Source of the DNA: CAYXLI01 sp964464925
GTDB lineage: Bacteria; Acidobacteriota; Terriglobia; Bryobacterales; Bryobacteraceae
Direction of reading: 5' to 3'
Assembly (NCBI GenBank): GCA_964464925.1
Contig: CAYXLI010000002.1
Location: 248,001-312,000, forward strand
DNA length: 64,000 nucleotides
The notes below the pieces were generated by a model, which did no database searches, was not told where the DNA came from, and saw only the letters and a program-made list of their open reading frames with translations. The number at the start of each line of letters is the position of its first letter. Position 1 is the stretch's first letter. This document shows, in pieces, positions 16,662-25,583 of the stretch. A program made the position numbers and the translations under genes.

Positions 16662-16787
16662 ATGTCGGCACACAACGGGGATAAAGCCCGTCACCATAAA
16701 CAACGGAAACGGAAAATTCAAAAACGCATGAAAACGCGCGAAGTGCGCAAGTCTCTGGAGGCGGCAAAGGAGCCCGCGAAGGCTTAG
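16662..16787 (+). CDS. 41-residue highly basic protein, hypothetical
   Basis: ATG at 16662 opens a 41-codon frame beginning MSAHNGDKARHHKQRKRKIQ; 17 of the 41 residues are Lys, Arg or His, and a helical stretch follows (KTREVRKSLEAAKEP). Its TAG (16785-16787) overlaps the nuoB stop on the other strand. The composition is like a nucleic-acid- or ribosome-associated microprotein. I believe similar short proteins occur in Acidobacteria, but no function is known to me. It starts divergently from flaG. Confidence 0.6.
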   Translation: MSAHNGDKARHHKQRKRKIQKRMKTREVRKSLEAAKEPAKA

Positions 16788-17332
16788 GCCAGGTTCAATA
16801 CCTTCAGCAGGCTTCCGCGTTCTGCCTCAATCTTCTTCTGGAGCAGCATGATCGAGTAGATTAGTTGCTCCGGACGAGGAGGACAGCCGGGCACGTAAAC
16901 ATCCACCGGAATCACCTGGTTGACCGGGATCAATGCATAATTGCTGAAAACGCCGGTCGATGTGGCACACGCGCCCATGGAAATCACCCACTTCGGTTCC
17001 GGCATCTGTTGATACAACTGGCGGATCACCGGAGCCATTTTATTGGAGACGCGGCCCGCAATAATCATGAGGTCCGACTGGCGTGGGCTCCCGCGAAACA
17101 CCTCGGCGCCGAACCGCGAGATGTCAAACCGCGAAGCCGTCATGGCCATCATCTCGATCGCGCAACACGCCAAACCAAACGCCATCGGCCAGATGGAGTT
17201 CTTTCTCGCCCAGTTGATGGCCTTATCGACCGTCGTGAGGACGATCGAGTCCGCGAAGTCCGCATTTTCCCACTCATTGTCTATCCGGGAATAGAGGTCT
17301 TCATTCTGCGCGAGATTGATCCTGTTCTCCAT
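16784..17332 (-). CDS. nuoB: NADH-quinone oxidoreductase subunit B (182 aa)
   Basis: Complex I peripheral-arm subunit holding cluster N2, the last Fe-S centre before quinone. Cluster ligands are C56 and C57 (FGLACCAIEM), C122 (MGACATS) and C150 (VPGCPPRPEQ). The open frame extends 135 codons upstream without similarity; the ATG at 17330-17332 begins where NuoB proteins normally start. No other nuo gene is adjacent: malQ diverges upstream and the 41-aa gene converges downstream, so it is an orphan that must join subunits encoded elsewhere. Confidence 0.93.
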   Translation of the reverse strand: MENRINLAQNEDLYSRIDNEWENADFADSIVLTTVDKAINWARKNSIWPMAFGLACCAIEMMAMTASRFDISRFGAEVFRGSPRQSDLMIIAGRVSNKMAPVIRQLYQQMPEPKWVISMGACATSTGVFSNYALIPVNQVIPVDVYVPGCPPRPEQLIYSIMLLQKKIEAERGSLLKVLNLA

Positions 17333-17407
17333 AGATTCAGTATGACATGAGGGGTCGCCAATCCCACAGGTGTGGCCGTACGAACCGATACAATCGGATG
17401 AGGCCGA

Positions 17408-19639
17408 ATGCCATCCCCCACGGTTACCTTCTCCCCCAGTGAAAGCTATGAATCTGCTCTGAATCGCGCGCTTGCGAACTGGGGAATCGTGACGGAGTTC
17501 TGGGACATCTGGGGGACTTCTCATGTGGTCACGCCTGAGGGCGCTCGCCGTGTGCTCTCGTCCATGGGAGTCCGCGCCGGCACACTCGAGGAACTCGACG
17601 CCGAACTGGAAGAGGCACTCTGGCGCGAATGGTCCACCCCACTGCCGGGAACTCTCGTCCTCAGCATTGAAACCTGGGACGTACCCATAAACATCCCTGC
17701 CGAGATGGCGAACGTAGTCGTGTACCTCGAGTATCAATGGGAGCGCGGCGATACCGAGACACAGGTGGTGCCACTGGAAACTCTGGCCGCTGAAGGTGAC
17801 GCCGAACTGAGGGGGCGAGGCTTCATCCGCAAGCGCGTCCCTTTACCGCAAGGCCGCCCGCTCGGCTATCACCGCTTGACAGTGCAGATCGAGGATGTCA
17901 GCTGCGACGTCCGCCTCATCCTGTGTCCCGAGCGGGCATTCTATCCGGAAGATCTGCTGCTCAAGCGTTCCGCCGGGCTGGCCGTGAGCGTGTACAGCCT
18001 GCGCTCCGGACGGAACTGGGGGTGCGGCGACTTCACCGACCTTCAGGCATTTGTCGATTGGGCGCACGACGACTTAGGCTGCTCTTTCGTTTCGCTCAAC
18101 CCACTGCACGCCATTCCCAATCGCCAGCCATACAACACGAGTCCCTATCTACCCAACTGCAGCTTCTACCGCAACCCGCTGTATCTGGACATCGAGCGGA
18201 TCGATGAGTTCGCTCGCACTCCGCAGGCTGCCCGCGCCCTCGCCAGCGTCGAGATGCAACGCTGCATCGCAGAGCTGCGGGCGGCGGCGTTCGTGGAGTA
18301 TGAGAAGGTCTGGCACCTGAAGCGCCGGTTCCTGAAGCTACTATTCCGGGCGTTCCTTCAAGATTGGAAAGCGAAAACTGGCCGCTCCGCGGAGTTCGAG
18401 CGCTATATCGAGCGGGAAGGAAAGCTGCTCGATCAGTACGCCACTTACTGTGCGCTCGAGGAAGCGATCCACAAGCAGAATCCGAACATCTGGATCTGGC
18501 CGGATTGGCCCGCGGAGTACCGCGACGCCGCTTCGGAAGAGACCGCGAAATTCGCACGCACCCATTGGCGGTCTGTCCTGTTCTACAAGTGGGTGCAGTG
18601 GCAGGTGGACCAGCAACTCGCGCTCGCCCAGAGGCATGCGCGCCTAAAGGGCATGTCCATCGGGCTCTATCACGATCTGGCCCTGGCGACGGACCGCTGT
18701 GGCTCCGACCTTTGGGCACACCGGCCGTTTTACATCGAAGGCTGCCGCGTCGGTGCCCCTCCGGACGGCTTCTCCCCGAGAGGTCAGGATTGGGCGTTCC
18801 CGCCTCCGAACAAGACGCGCCACAAAGAAAACGGGTACGAACTGTTCGCACAATCGATCCGGAAAAACTGCCAGCACGGCGGAGCGCTCCGCATCGACCA
18901 TGTCATGCGCTTCTTCCGCTTGTACTGGATCCCGGACGGAGTGGATGCCACCCAGGGCATTTACGTGCGCGACCACATCGACGATCTGCTGCACATTCTC
19001 GCGCTGGAGAGTGTGCGCAATGAGGTGATTGTAATCGGAGAGGACCTGGGAACCGTAGAACCTGGCTTCCGTGAAAAACTCCAGGAGTTCGGAATCTTCA
19101 GCTACCGGCTGCTCTATTTTGAACGATGGGAAGGCGGAGAATTCAAGAATTCCGACGAGTATCCTCGCCAGTCTCTGGTCTCAGTAAGTACCCACGATCT
19201 CCCAACGCTCGCCGGTTTTTGGCAAAACCGCGATATTGAGGCACGCCGCAGCGCCGGGTTGCTGCCGGACGACGGAGCGTACTACGAGCAGTTGCGAAAT
19301 CGCGTACAGGACAAGCAGAAGATGCTCGACTTGCTGCACCGCATGAATCTGCTGCCGGACTACATCCCGCGCCGGGCCGAGGAGATTCCCGAGTTCGTCG
19401 GGGACTTGCATGCGGCGGCAATCGGCTTTCTGGCGAGAACACCGTCGCAGTTGATGTGTCTGAATCAGGAAGATCTTTTGAAGGACACGGATCAGCAGAA
19501 TCTGCCGGGCAGCACAGCAGAGTATCCGAACTGGCGGCACAAAATGCGCTTTACTCTGGAAGAACTGGCGACCGATCCACTGGCAACCGGCTGCTCGCAC
19601 ATGTTCCGGACATGGCTGGAACAGACGGGGCGGCTGTAA
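17408..19639 (+). CDS. malQ: 4-alpha-glucanotransferase (743 aa)
   Basis: GH77 amylomaltase transferring alpha-1,4-glucan segments in glycogen/maltodextrin metabolism. Residues 1-180 are an N-terminal beta-rich extension typical of longer MalQ proteins (LPLGYHRLTVQ near its end). The barrel starts at AVSVYSLRSGRNWGCGDFTDLQAF. The nucleophile region is GLYHDLALATDRCGSDLWAH, followed by LRIDHVMRFFRLYWIP, the acid/base segment VIGEDLGTVEPGF and STHDLPTLAGFW. Divergent from nuoB with 75 nt between them; ends 17 nt from the convergent TonB-receptor gene. Confidence 0.94.
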   Translation: MPSPTVTFSPSESYESALNRALANWGIVTEFWDIWGTSHVVTPEGARRVLSSMGVRAGTLEELDAELEEALWREWSTPLPGTLVLSIETWDVPINIPAEMANVVVYLEYQWERGDTETQVVPLETLAAEGDAELRGRGFIRKRVPLPQGRPLGYHRLTVQIEDVSCDVRLILCPERAFYPEDLLLKRSAGLAVSVYSLRSGRNWGCGDFTDLQAFVDWAHDDLGCSFVSLNPLHAIPNRQPYNTSPYLPNCSFYRNPLYLDIERIDEFARTPQAARALASVEMQRCIAELRAAAFVEYEKVWHLKRRFLKLLFRAFLQDWKAKTGRSAEFERYIEREGKLLDQYATYCALEEAIHKQNPNIWIWPDWPAEYRDAASEETAKFARTHWRSVLFYKWVQWQVDQQLALAQRHARLKGMSIGLYHDLALATDRCGSDLWAHRPFYIEGCRVGAPPDGFSPRGQDWAFPPPNKTRHKENGYELFAQSIRKNCQHGGALRIDHVMRFFRLYWIPDGVDATQGIYVRDHIDDLLHILALESVRNEVIVIGEDLGTVEPGFREKLQEFGIFSYRLLYFERWEGGEFKNSDEYPRQSLVSVSTHDLPTLAGFWQNRDIEARRSAGLLPDDGAYYEQLRNRVQDKQKMLDLLHRMNLLPDYIPRRAEEIPEFVGDLHAAAIGFLARTPSQLMCLNQEDLLKDTDQQNLPGSTAEYPNWRHKMRFTLEELATDPLATGCSHMFRTWLEQTGRL

Positions 19640-19656
19640 CACCGCCCCATTTGCCG

Positions 19657-22600
19657 CTAGAATACAAACTTCGCTACTAACTGCAGGCTACGTGCGTTGC
19701 TCGGGAAGAACCGGGATAGATTGTAGAAGTCCGGATTTCCAGCGAGCAGGAACGCACGCGTATTGGTTTGTGTGGTGAGCCGCACCGTGTTCACATACCC
19801 AGGCGTGAACTGCGCATGGTTCATGACGTTCGCTGCATCGGCACGGAATTCCAGGCGGCGCCTTTCCCCCATGCTGAAGCTCTTTGCCAGCGACATGTCG
19901 AGATTGTTGATCGGCTCCATCGGCAGGGTATTCCGGCCCGCGTTGGCCAGCGCGCCGAGTCCCGCTTTGATATAGCGGGCATTCGGAGTCGTGGCAAGAT
20001 ACCCTACGATGTGTGCATTTCGCGCCGCAGACGTCGTGTACTGCGAACACGGTCCGCCGCTGCACAGAGGCGTCACGTCGCTCGACGAGAACTCGGCGCC
20101 ACTCGGATTAATGATGGTTCGGTCCGGCCACGCATCGCCGTTCAGGTTGGAATCGACACCGCTTTGCACGGTGGCGTACTCAGGAGATTCGTAAGTGTAC
20201 GTGCCGACCACCCGCCAGTTCCCTATGATGTTCTTGGCAAACCAGGAGGAGTCTTTCAACCACGGCGTGTCATACATCGCGTTCACAGTGACGCGATGAC
20301 GGCGGTCGAGCGCCGAATTGGCGCGATCCACACGGATGTTCTGGAAGTCCTGCGGACGACGCGGAGTCAGGATGGTCGAGAAGTGAGTCGCCGTGCTGTC
20401 GTCGATGTTGTGGCTCCATGTGTAAGCTCCCACCATCTGAAATCCACCTGCAAAGCGCCTGTTCACCTGCAAAGCCATCCCGTGATAGATCGAGTTGCCC
20501 TGCGGCAGGAAGCCCGTAATGTTGCTCGTAAAGCCGTATTGAGCATAGGTATTTGTCGTGCGCGCATTCAATGCGGCCAACGTCGTCTGGGATGCATCGA
20601 GTGTGCTTTGGCTGGGAGCCTGCAGATAGGTGGGGAGGAAGTGCTGCGCATCGACGCGCGCCACACGGTTGAAGCGGCTCTGCACGATCAAGTGAGCACC
20701 GCGCGTGCCAAGATACCTGGCTTCGACGGTCCAGTTCTGGCGGAAGACGTGCTGAACTCCAAAGTTCCACTGAATGGAATAAGGGAGCTTGAAGTCGGGG
20801 AGATAACTGGACGTGGCTGCGCGGGCGTCAGCCTGTGAAAGCACTCCGGATGCCTGCGCATTCGGCGGAATGCCCCCCTTGGCCAGGAACGGCGTGTAGC
20901 GGGCCGCGTCGGAAGCAACGGTCGGATCGACGTCAATCGTAGAACTGAGTTGCGGAGGATACGAAGTGCTGCCGACGTTATCGAAGATTACGTCGTATGC
21001 CATACCGAACCCGGCGCGAATCGAAGTATTCCCGCTATTGCCGGGCGACCACGCGAAGCCGACACGTGGAGCCCACGCGTTTTTCATCGGTTGCGGCGAT
21101 TTGAAGCTGATCACGCCGGGAACATCCGACACACTATTGAGGCCCTGCAACCGCATCGTGTACGGCACGGTCGTGTACTCGTAGCGGAGACCCAGGTTCA
21201 AAGTGAAGTTGGGGCGAATGCGCCATGTGTCGTTCGCATACGCGTAGTTGGCGATCTGGTCACCGTAGTAGATCGTGTCGCCAACGTTGCGCTCGGCGAT
21301 GTCATCAGGAATCTGATCATAGAGGAACAGGCTGAGTGACGTGTAGCTGTAGTCGCCGCGTTCCCTTTGGATGAATCGCTGCGGCGAGATGTATTTCCGC
21401 ACATCGTAGCCGAACTTGAAGTTGTGGCTTCCCTTGTTCCAACTCAGATTGTCCACCGCCTGATACGTGTTCTGGATTGTGAACTGCGGCGCATTGCCGT
21501 TGGGACCAAGGTTGACGTTCAGATCCTGGTTCAATTCGATATTCGGGAACTTATCCAAACCCGGGAACTGGTAGTTCGGAACCGGGTATGTCTGGTTGTA
21601 ACGGTTGTAGGCAAGACGCAATTCGTTTGTCAGGTTCGGCGTGAAGTTATGATATTGCGCAATGGATACCAGGTAATAGCGATTCGGCTGTGTCACCCAG
21701 AATGCCGGCAGGCTGGCCGCGTTGTCGAGCGTATCGATCTTATTCGTGATAAAACGGCCGCGCAGTTGATCGTTGGAACCCATCGTATAGTCCATCGAGG
21801 CCACGGCAGTGTATTGGTTCGTGTAGAAGGAGCCAGCGGTATTGATGGGACCGATCGGAATGTTCGCGACGGCCTGATTGTTTGCGTTCGTGATCTTCAG
21901 CGTGCTGGTTCCGGTCGCCGCCGCAGGCAGGAACTGCTGGAGAACGCCGAGGTTCGTCTTGGATATTCCGGAGAGGCCACTCAATGTTGCATACCCGGCC
22001 GCCGTCGGAGCCTTGACCGTACTGGAGGGTACGAATGCTTCACCCAAAGGCGCGTACTCGAAGTTCCCGAAGTAAAACAATTTGTTTTTGATGACCGGTC
22101 CGCCGATCGACGCCCCCAAACGGTTCTGGTCATAGCGAGGATTGCTCGTATAACCCTGGTTGCGCGTAGACTGATCGATCGCGTTCAGGTTCCGATTCTG
22201 GAAATACTCATACAGAGAGCCATGCACCTCGTTGGTGCCGCTCTTCACAATGAGGTTGAACTGCCCGCCCGAGGAGTGTCCAAACTCCGGCGAGAACTGG
22301 TTCTGCAGCAACGTGAATTCGGCAGTGGCTTCCGTGGGAACGTAGACGAGTGGTCCAGTGACCGCTTTGTTGTTGTTGTCCACCCCTTCCACATTGAAGT
22401 TGTTGTTCATCGGCCGCTGGCCGCCGATCGAAGGACCGGTTCCCTGGCCGACGCCGCCATTCGAGGCCACGCCCGCACTCAGTAGGGACAGGTTTAAAGC
22501 GCCAAAGGAGTTGCCAGACGATTCAATGATCGGCATGTTGACGATCTGCGATGTGTTGAAAGTCGATTGAACCTGGGCCGTGCTGGTGTCGATCGTGGCA

Positions 22601-22974
22601 CCGGCATCCGTCACTTCGACGGTCGTCGAAACATTGCTGACCTGCATGGTTACGTTCACCGTTGCAGTGCGGTTCAACTGCAGATTGATGTTCTTGATGG
22701 AATTAGTCGCGAAGCCTGCACCCGTCGCATTCAGAGTGTAAGTGCCGATCGGCACGTTGGGGAACCGGTAATCACCGTTGGCCGTTGTAGCCGTGGTGAA
22801 ACGAACGCCGGTGGCGTCATTTATCAGTTCCAGGTTCGCGTTGGGAACGGCGGCGCCGCTGGCGTCCAATACCGTCCCGGTTAAACTCGCGTCCGTTGCC
22901 TGCGGAAATATTGGCATGGCAAAGGCGAGCAGAATTAGGGTCAAGACTGCCACCTTTTGAATGTGTGTAAACAT
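19657..22974 (-). CDS. Oar-like TonB-dependent outer-membrane receptor (1105 aa)
   Basis: Large acidobacterial-type receptor. A signal peptide (MFTHIQKVAVLTLILLAFAMPIFPQA) is followed by a carboxypeptidase regulatory-like domain (TGTVLDASGAAVPNANLELINDATG...YRFPNVPIGTYTLNATGAGF), a plug (SIGGQRPMNNNFNVEGVDNN) and a long beta barrel ending in aromatic FVF. The GTG/ATG region upstream is open, but the ATG at 22974 is best: it has GGAGGAG upstream and starts the signal peptide. It probably imports or docks polysaccharides or peptides; no SusD partner is adjacent, which is usual for this family. Ligand unknown. Confidence 0.9.
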   Translation of the reverse strand: MFTHIQKVAVLTLILLAFAMPIFPQATDASLTGTVLDASGAAVPNANLELINDATGVRFTTATTANGDYRFPNVPIGTYTLNATGAGFATNSIKNINLQLNRTATVNVTMQVSNVSTTVEVTDAGATIDTSTAQVQSTFNTSQIVNMPIIESSGNSFGALNLSLLSAGVASNGGVGQGTGPSIGGQRPMNNNFNVEGVDNNNKAVTGPLVYVPTEATAEFTLLQNQFSPEFGHSSGGQFNLIVKSGTNEVHGSLYEYFQNRNLNAIDQSTRNQGYTSNPRYDQNRLGASIGGPVIKNKLFYFGNFEYAPLGEAFVPSSTVKAPTAAGYATLSGLSGISKTNLGVLQQFLPAAATGTSTLKITNANNQAVANIPIGPINTAGSFYTNQYTAVASMDYTMGSNDQLRGRFITNKIDTLDNAASLPAFWVTQPNRYYLVSIAQYHNFTPNLTNELRLAYNRYNQTYPVPNYQFPGLDKFPNIELNQDLNVNLGPNGNAPQFTIQNTYQAVDNLSWNKGSHNFKFGYDVRKYISPQRFIQRERGDYSYTSLSLFLYDQIPDDIAERNVGDTIYYGDQIANYAYANDTWRIRPNFTLNLGLRYEYTTVPYTMRLQGLNSVSDVPGVISFKSPQPMKNAWAPRVGFAWSPGNSGNTSIRAGFGMAYDVIFDNVGSTSYPPQLSSTIDVDPTVASDAARYTPFLAKGGIPPNAQASGVLSQADARAATSSYLPDFKLPYSIQWNFGVQHVFRQNWTVEARYLGTRGAHLIVQSRFNRVARVDAQHFLPTYLQAPSQSTLDASQTTLAALNARTTNTYAQYGFTSNITGFLPQGNSIYHGMALQVNRRFAGGFQMVGAYTWSHNIDDSTATHFSTILTPRRPQDFQNIRVDRANSALDRRHRVTVNAMYDTPWLKDSSWFAKNIIGNWRVVGTYTYESPEYATVQSGVDSNLNGDAWPDRTIINPSGAEFSSSDVTPLCSGGPCSQYTTSAARNAHIVGYLATTPNARYIKAGLGALANAGRNTLPMEPINNLDMSLAKSFSMGERRRLEFRADAANVMNHAQFTPGYVNTVRLTTQTNTRAFLLAGNPDFYNLSRFFPSNARSLQLVAKFVF

Positions 22975-23261
22975 CTGAGTCTCTCTCCTCCGGTCAGGAA
23001 GTAAATTCATTGCTGTAAGTGCGTAGTCTTCCAGCTACGCTTATGCCGGTATGGTCATGGCACGAAGAAGACCAGAGCGGTGGTTAATGAAAAGGCAAGA
23101 GTTAGGGGAGAAGCGGATCCCGATAACTCCAATTTTCTGGAGATAGGGAGCGGAACGGATACGTTTTCCTGTGATTTCCCGTTGTTCACTGAACGTGCGC
23201 TTCTAGTTCAGAACGACTGAATCTGAGACGCGTTCCGCAAATTAACGGTAAATCACAAATT
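22975..23261. other. Intergenic region upstream of the TonB receptor
   Basis: About 287 bp between two minus-strand genes. It should hold the receptor promoter; no strong -35/-10 pair, tRNA, or stable long hairpin was found by eye. Confidence 0.4.
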
Positions 23262-24101
23262 CTAAGCTGGAGTCTGGAGGTACTTGTCCATCACGGCCTG
23301 GGCTGTGTGGAGGCTGAGCTTAGCACCTTCTTCGGGTGTCATGTCCTTCAATCCGCGGCCAAAAACCTCGGGGCTAACGGCATCGCGGTAACCGATACGA
23401 CTCAAGGCCTGCACGAAGGCCTGCAGGTCGATCACGCCTTCCCCGGGCATGAGCCTCTCGTTGTCGCGTATGCGGTCGGGCGGAAGGTCGGGCGAATCGT
23501 TGATCTGTACGTGCACGATGTTGTGGCTGCCGGCATTCACGATATCCGCAACCGTCGCGCCCGCGTGGTGCCAGTGCCAGGAGTCCACCAGGAGCCCGAC
23601 ATTCGGCCCGCACTGCTTCGCGAAGTCCAGCATCTCGTCCATTCGCCAGATGAACTCGTAAGGATGGAGTTTGCGGAGGTGCACGGGGCTGACGAACTCG
23701 ATCCCAAGCCGAACGTGCGAGCGCGCCAGGATATCGGCAGCGGGACGGAAGCGGCCGAGCAACAGCTTCTTCGTTTCATTCTTCGGGGCGGGATAGGAGG
23801 GCAGCAGCCACGTGGTCATGCGGGGGCAGCCGATGGCGACGGCAAACTGCGCGTACTCTTCCAGTTTTGCGAGGTCTTTTTTATAAGTCTCTTCGTCCTT
23901 GCGGAAGTCGACGGGAAAAGTGAGGATGCCGGCGCGCAATTTCAGATCGCGGAGCAGTGCGGAGGTCGCTTCCGGCCCGGCGTCCTTCGCGGCCGTGATA
24001 TTCACGTCGACCGCCGGGTAGCCGACCTTCGACGCGAGCCTTGCGAAATCCGGCCACGGCGGACGTCCCGCGGTCGTCGTGCTGTTCAGAGAGAGATACA
24101 T
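23262..24101 (-). CDS. Sugar phosphate isomerase/epimerase-like TIM-barrel protein (279 aa)
   Basis: Xylose-isomerase-like AP-endonuclease-2 fold. Typical metal-site strands are visible: LGIEFVSP, VGLLVDSWHWHHAG, IVHVQINDSPD, and a closing SPEVFG. The start codon abuts the stop of the VOC/cupin gene with no gap, so they are co-translated. No signal peptide, so it acts in the cytoplasm, unlike its partner. Reaction is probably isomerisation or epimerisation of a keto sugar or polyol; substrate not determinable. Confidence 0.83.
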   Translation of the reverse strand: MYLSLNSTTTAGRPPWPDFARLASKVGYPAVDVNITAAKDAGPEATSALLRDLKLRAGILTFPVDFRKDEETYKKDLAKLEEYAQFAVAIGCPRMTTWLLPSYPAPKNETKKLLLGRFRPAADILARSHVRLGIEFVSPVHLRKLHPYEFIWRMDEMLDFAKQCGPNVGLLVDSWHWHHAGATVADIVNAGSHNIVHVQINDSPDLPPDRIRDNERLMPGEGVIDLQAFVQALSRIGYRDAVSPEVFGRGLKDMTPEEGAKLSLHTAQAVMDKYLQTPA

Positions 24102-25559
24102 TTACTTCGGCTCTACGATGACGGCTTCCCAGGGCTGGTCAGACAGATTCTGTTCAGCGTGTTTCGCCGCCGTCCCCCACAGCATATCGCCTCTTTTCGC
24201 CTCTACGATGCGCGTCGTGTTGTCAGGCATGGTGAGCTTCACCTTTGTGTCGGTCAGAAACACAGTCAACCTCGGCCCGAGATGCTCGTGGGTGACGGCC
24301 TGGAAACCCGGATCAAGTTTCATGCGGTAGGCGCGCACCTGAGCGTTGTCGAGAACCACCTGGTAATGACCGGGCTCTACCTTCACAGGATCCAAGTCCG
24401 AAATCCGATACGCTCCCGAGGGCGTGTTGTTCAGCTCCACCTCGATGATGCGTATGGGCTTGTTCCCGGTGTTCTCACTCGTGTGCAGTCCGCCCGCGGG
24501 GCTCCAGGCAACGTCTCCGGCTTTCCAGTTCAGGTCGGTCGCTTTGCCCTGGTCCGATGTGAGGCGCTGCGTGCCAGCGTCGAAATAGATCATCACCCGG
24601 TTCATCTGATGCCGATGCAGGGCACCTTGTTTGTGCGGAGCGTCCGTTACGTCCAGGACACGCATGTACTCATTCAATACAGTCACGTGGCGGTCGGTTT
24701 CCTTCGGCTCCATCAGCTCCACGCGGCTGCCGTCCGGATCAAAGAGATTGAGTTGCCACTTCCTGTTGCGGCCGACCTTCGGACCGGATGGCGGCTGGGC
24801 TCCCTGAGCAAGAGCTTTCCTATATGCCGCACCGATATCCGGCACTTCGAGGCAGACGTGCTGCATGGAGCCGAGGCTTTGACGGGACGGCGCCGGACCG
24901 CTGATCATGAGTTCGACGTAATCGCCGTTCGGCCCGGGCATACGCAGATTAATCCAAGCCAGTTGCGTATCGGTGGGCCCACCTCGCCAGAACTCTTCAA
25001 AGCCGAGCGTGTCGCGATAGAACTTCAGGGCCGCTTCCAAATTGGTGACGACGATGCCAGCATGCAGCAGGTGTGTGGAGAGCCGCCGGCCGCTCAGCGC
25101 CTTTCCTGTCGACTTTCGATGAAGCGAGTCCGGCATGTACTGCGTAATCTCAAACCGGAATCCCTCCGGGTCCTTGATGCTGAAATTGCGATTGCCATCG
25201 CGGCCGCTCTGAATCGGTGTGGGGCTCAGGCCGCGCTCTTCGAGCCTGCGGTGCATCTTCCCGATATCAGCGGTGTAGACCGAGAGATGCGTCATCCGGC
25301 GATCCTGATCCGGCGGAAGACCCGGCGAGACTTCCAGGTACTGATCCTCATTGATCTTGTAGACAGCGACCGCGACGCCCGAGCCGTCCGGCTTCTGCCG
25401 CGTAAACGCCGGCTCGTACCCGAGCACGCCCTGGTAGAAGTGATTCGCCTTGTCCATGTCACTCACTTGAAAGCCGACGTGTGCGAGGCCGAGGATGGGC
25501 AAGGGTTCGGCTGCATTTCCCGCGCAACAGAGGGCGAGGACGGCAATGATCAGTCTCAT
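24102..25559 (-). CDS. Secreted VOC-VOC-cupin fusion protein (485 aa)
   Basis: A short signal peptide (MRLIIAVLALCCAGNAAE) precedes two glyoxalase/VOC domains (about 22-155, LAHVGFQVSDMDKANHFYQGVLGYEPAF; about 175-310, LLHAGIVVTNLEAALKFYRDTLGFEEFW) and a C-terminal cupin pair (about 325-485, with HRHQMNRVMIYF and VTHEHLGPRLTVF). Metal-binding His/Glu are present in the VOC parts (HVG, HAG, QHVCLEVPD). The longer frame upstream is ignored because only the ATG at 25559 starts a signal peptide. It may be an extracytoplasmic metal-dependent dioxygenase or lyase. Coupled to the isomerase gene after it. Confidence 0.8.
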   Translation of the reverse strand: MRLIIAVLALCCAGNAAEPLPILGLAHVGFQVSDMDKANHFYQGVLGYEPAFTRQKPDGSGVAVAVYKINEDQYLEVSPGLPPDQDRRMTHLSVYTADIGKMHRRLEERGLSPTPIQSGRDGNRNFSIKDPEGFRFEITQYMPDSLHRKSTGKALSGRRLSTHLLHAGIVVTNLEAALKFYRDTLGFEEFWRGGPTDTQLAWINLRMPGPNGDYVELMISGPAPSRQSLGSMQHVCLEVPDIGAAYRKALAQGAQPPSGPKVGRNRKWQLNLFDPDGSRVELMEPKETDRHVTVLNEYMRVLDVTDAPHKQGALHRHQMNRVMIYFDAGTQRLTSDQGKATDLNWKAGDVAWSPAGGLHTSENTGNKPIRIIEVELNNTPSGAYRISDLDPVKVEPGHYQVVLDNAQVRAYRMKLDPGFQAVTHEHLGPRLTVFLTDTKVKLTMPDNTTRIVEAKRGDMLWGTAAKHAEQNLSDQPWEAVIVEPK

Positions 25560-25583
25560 TGTGGTTGATTGTATAAAGAAACG

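Noticed and set aside
23307..25568. 753-codon plus-strand ORF
   Set aside because: Shadow of the isomerase and VOC/cupin genes in a GC-rich region; no domains or signal.
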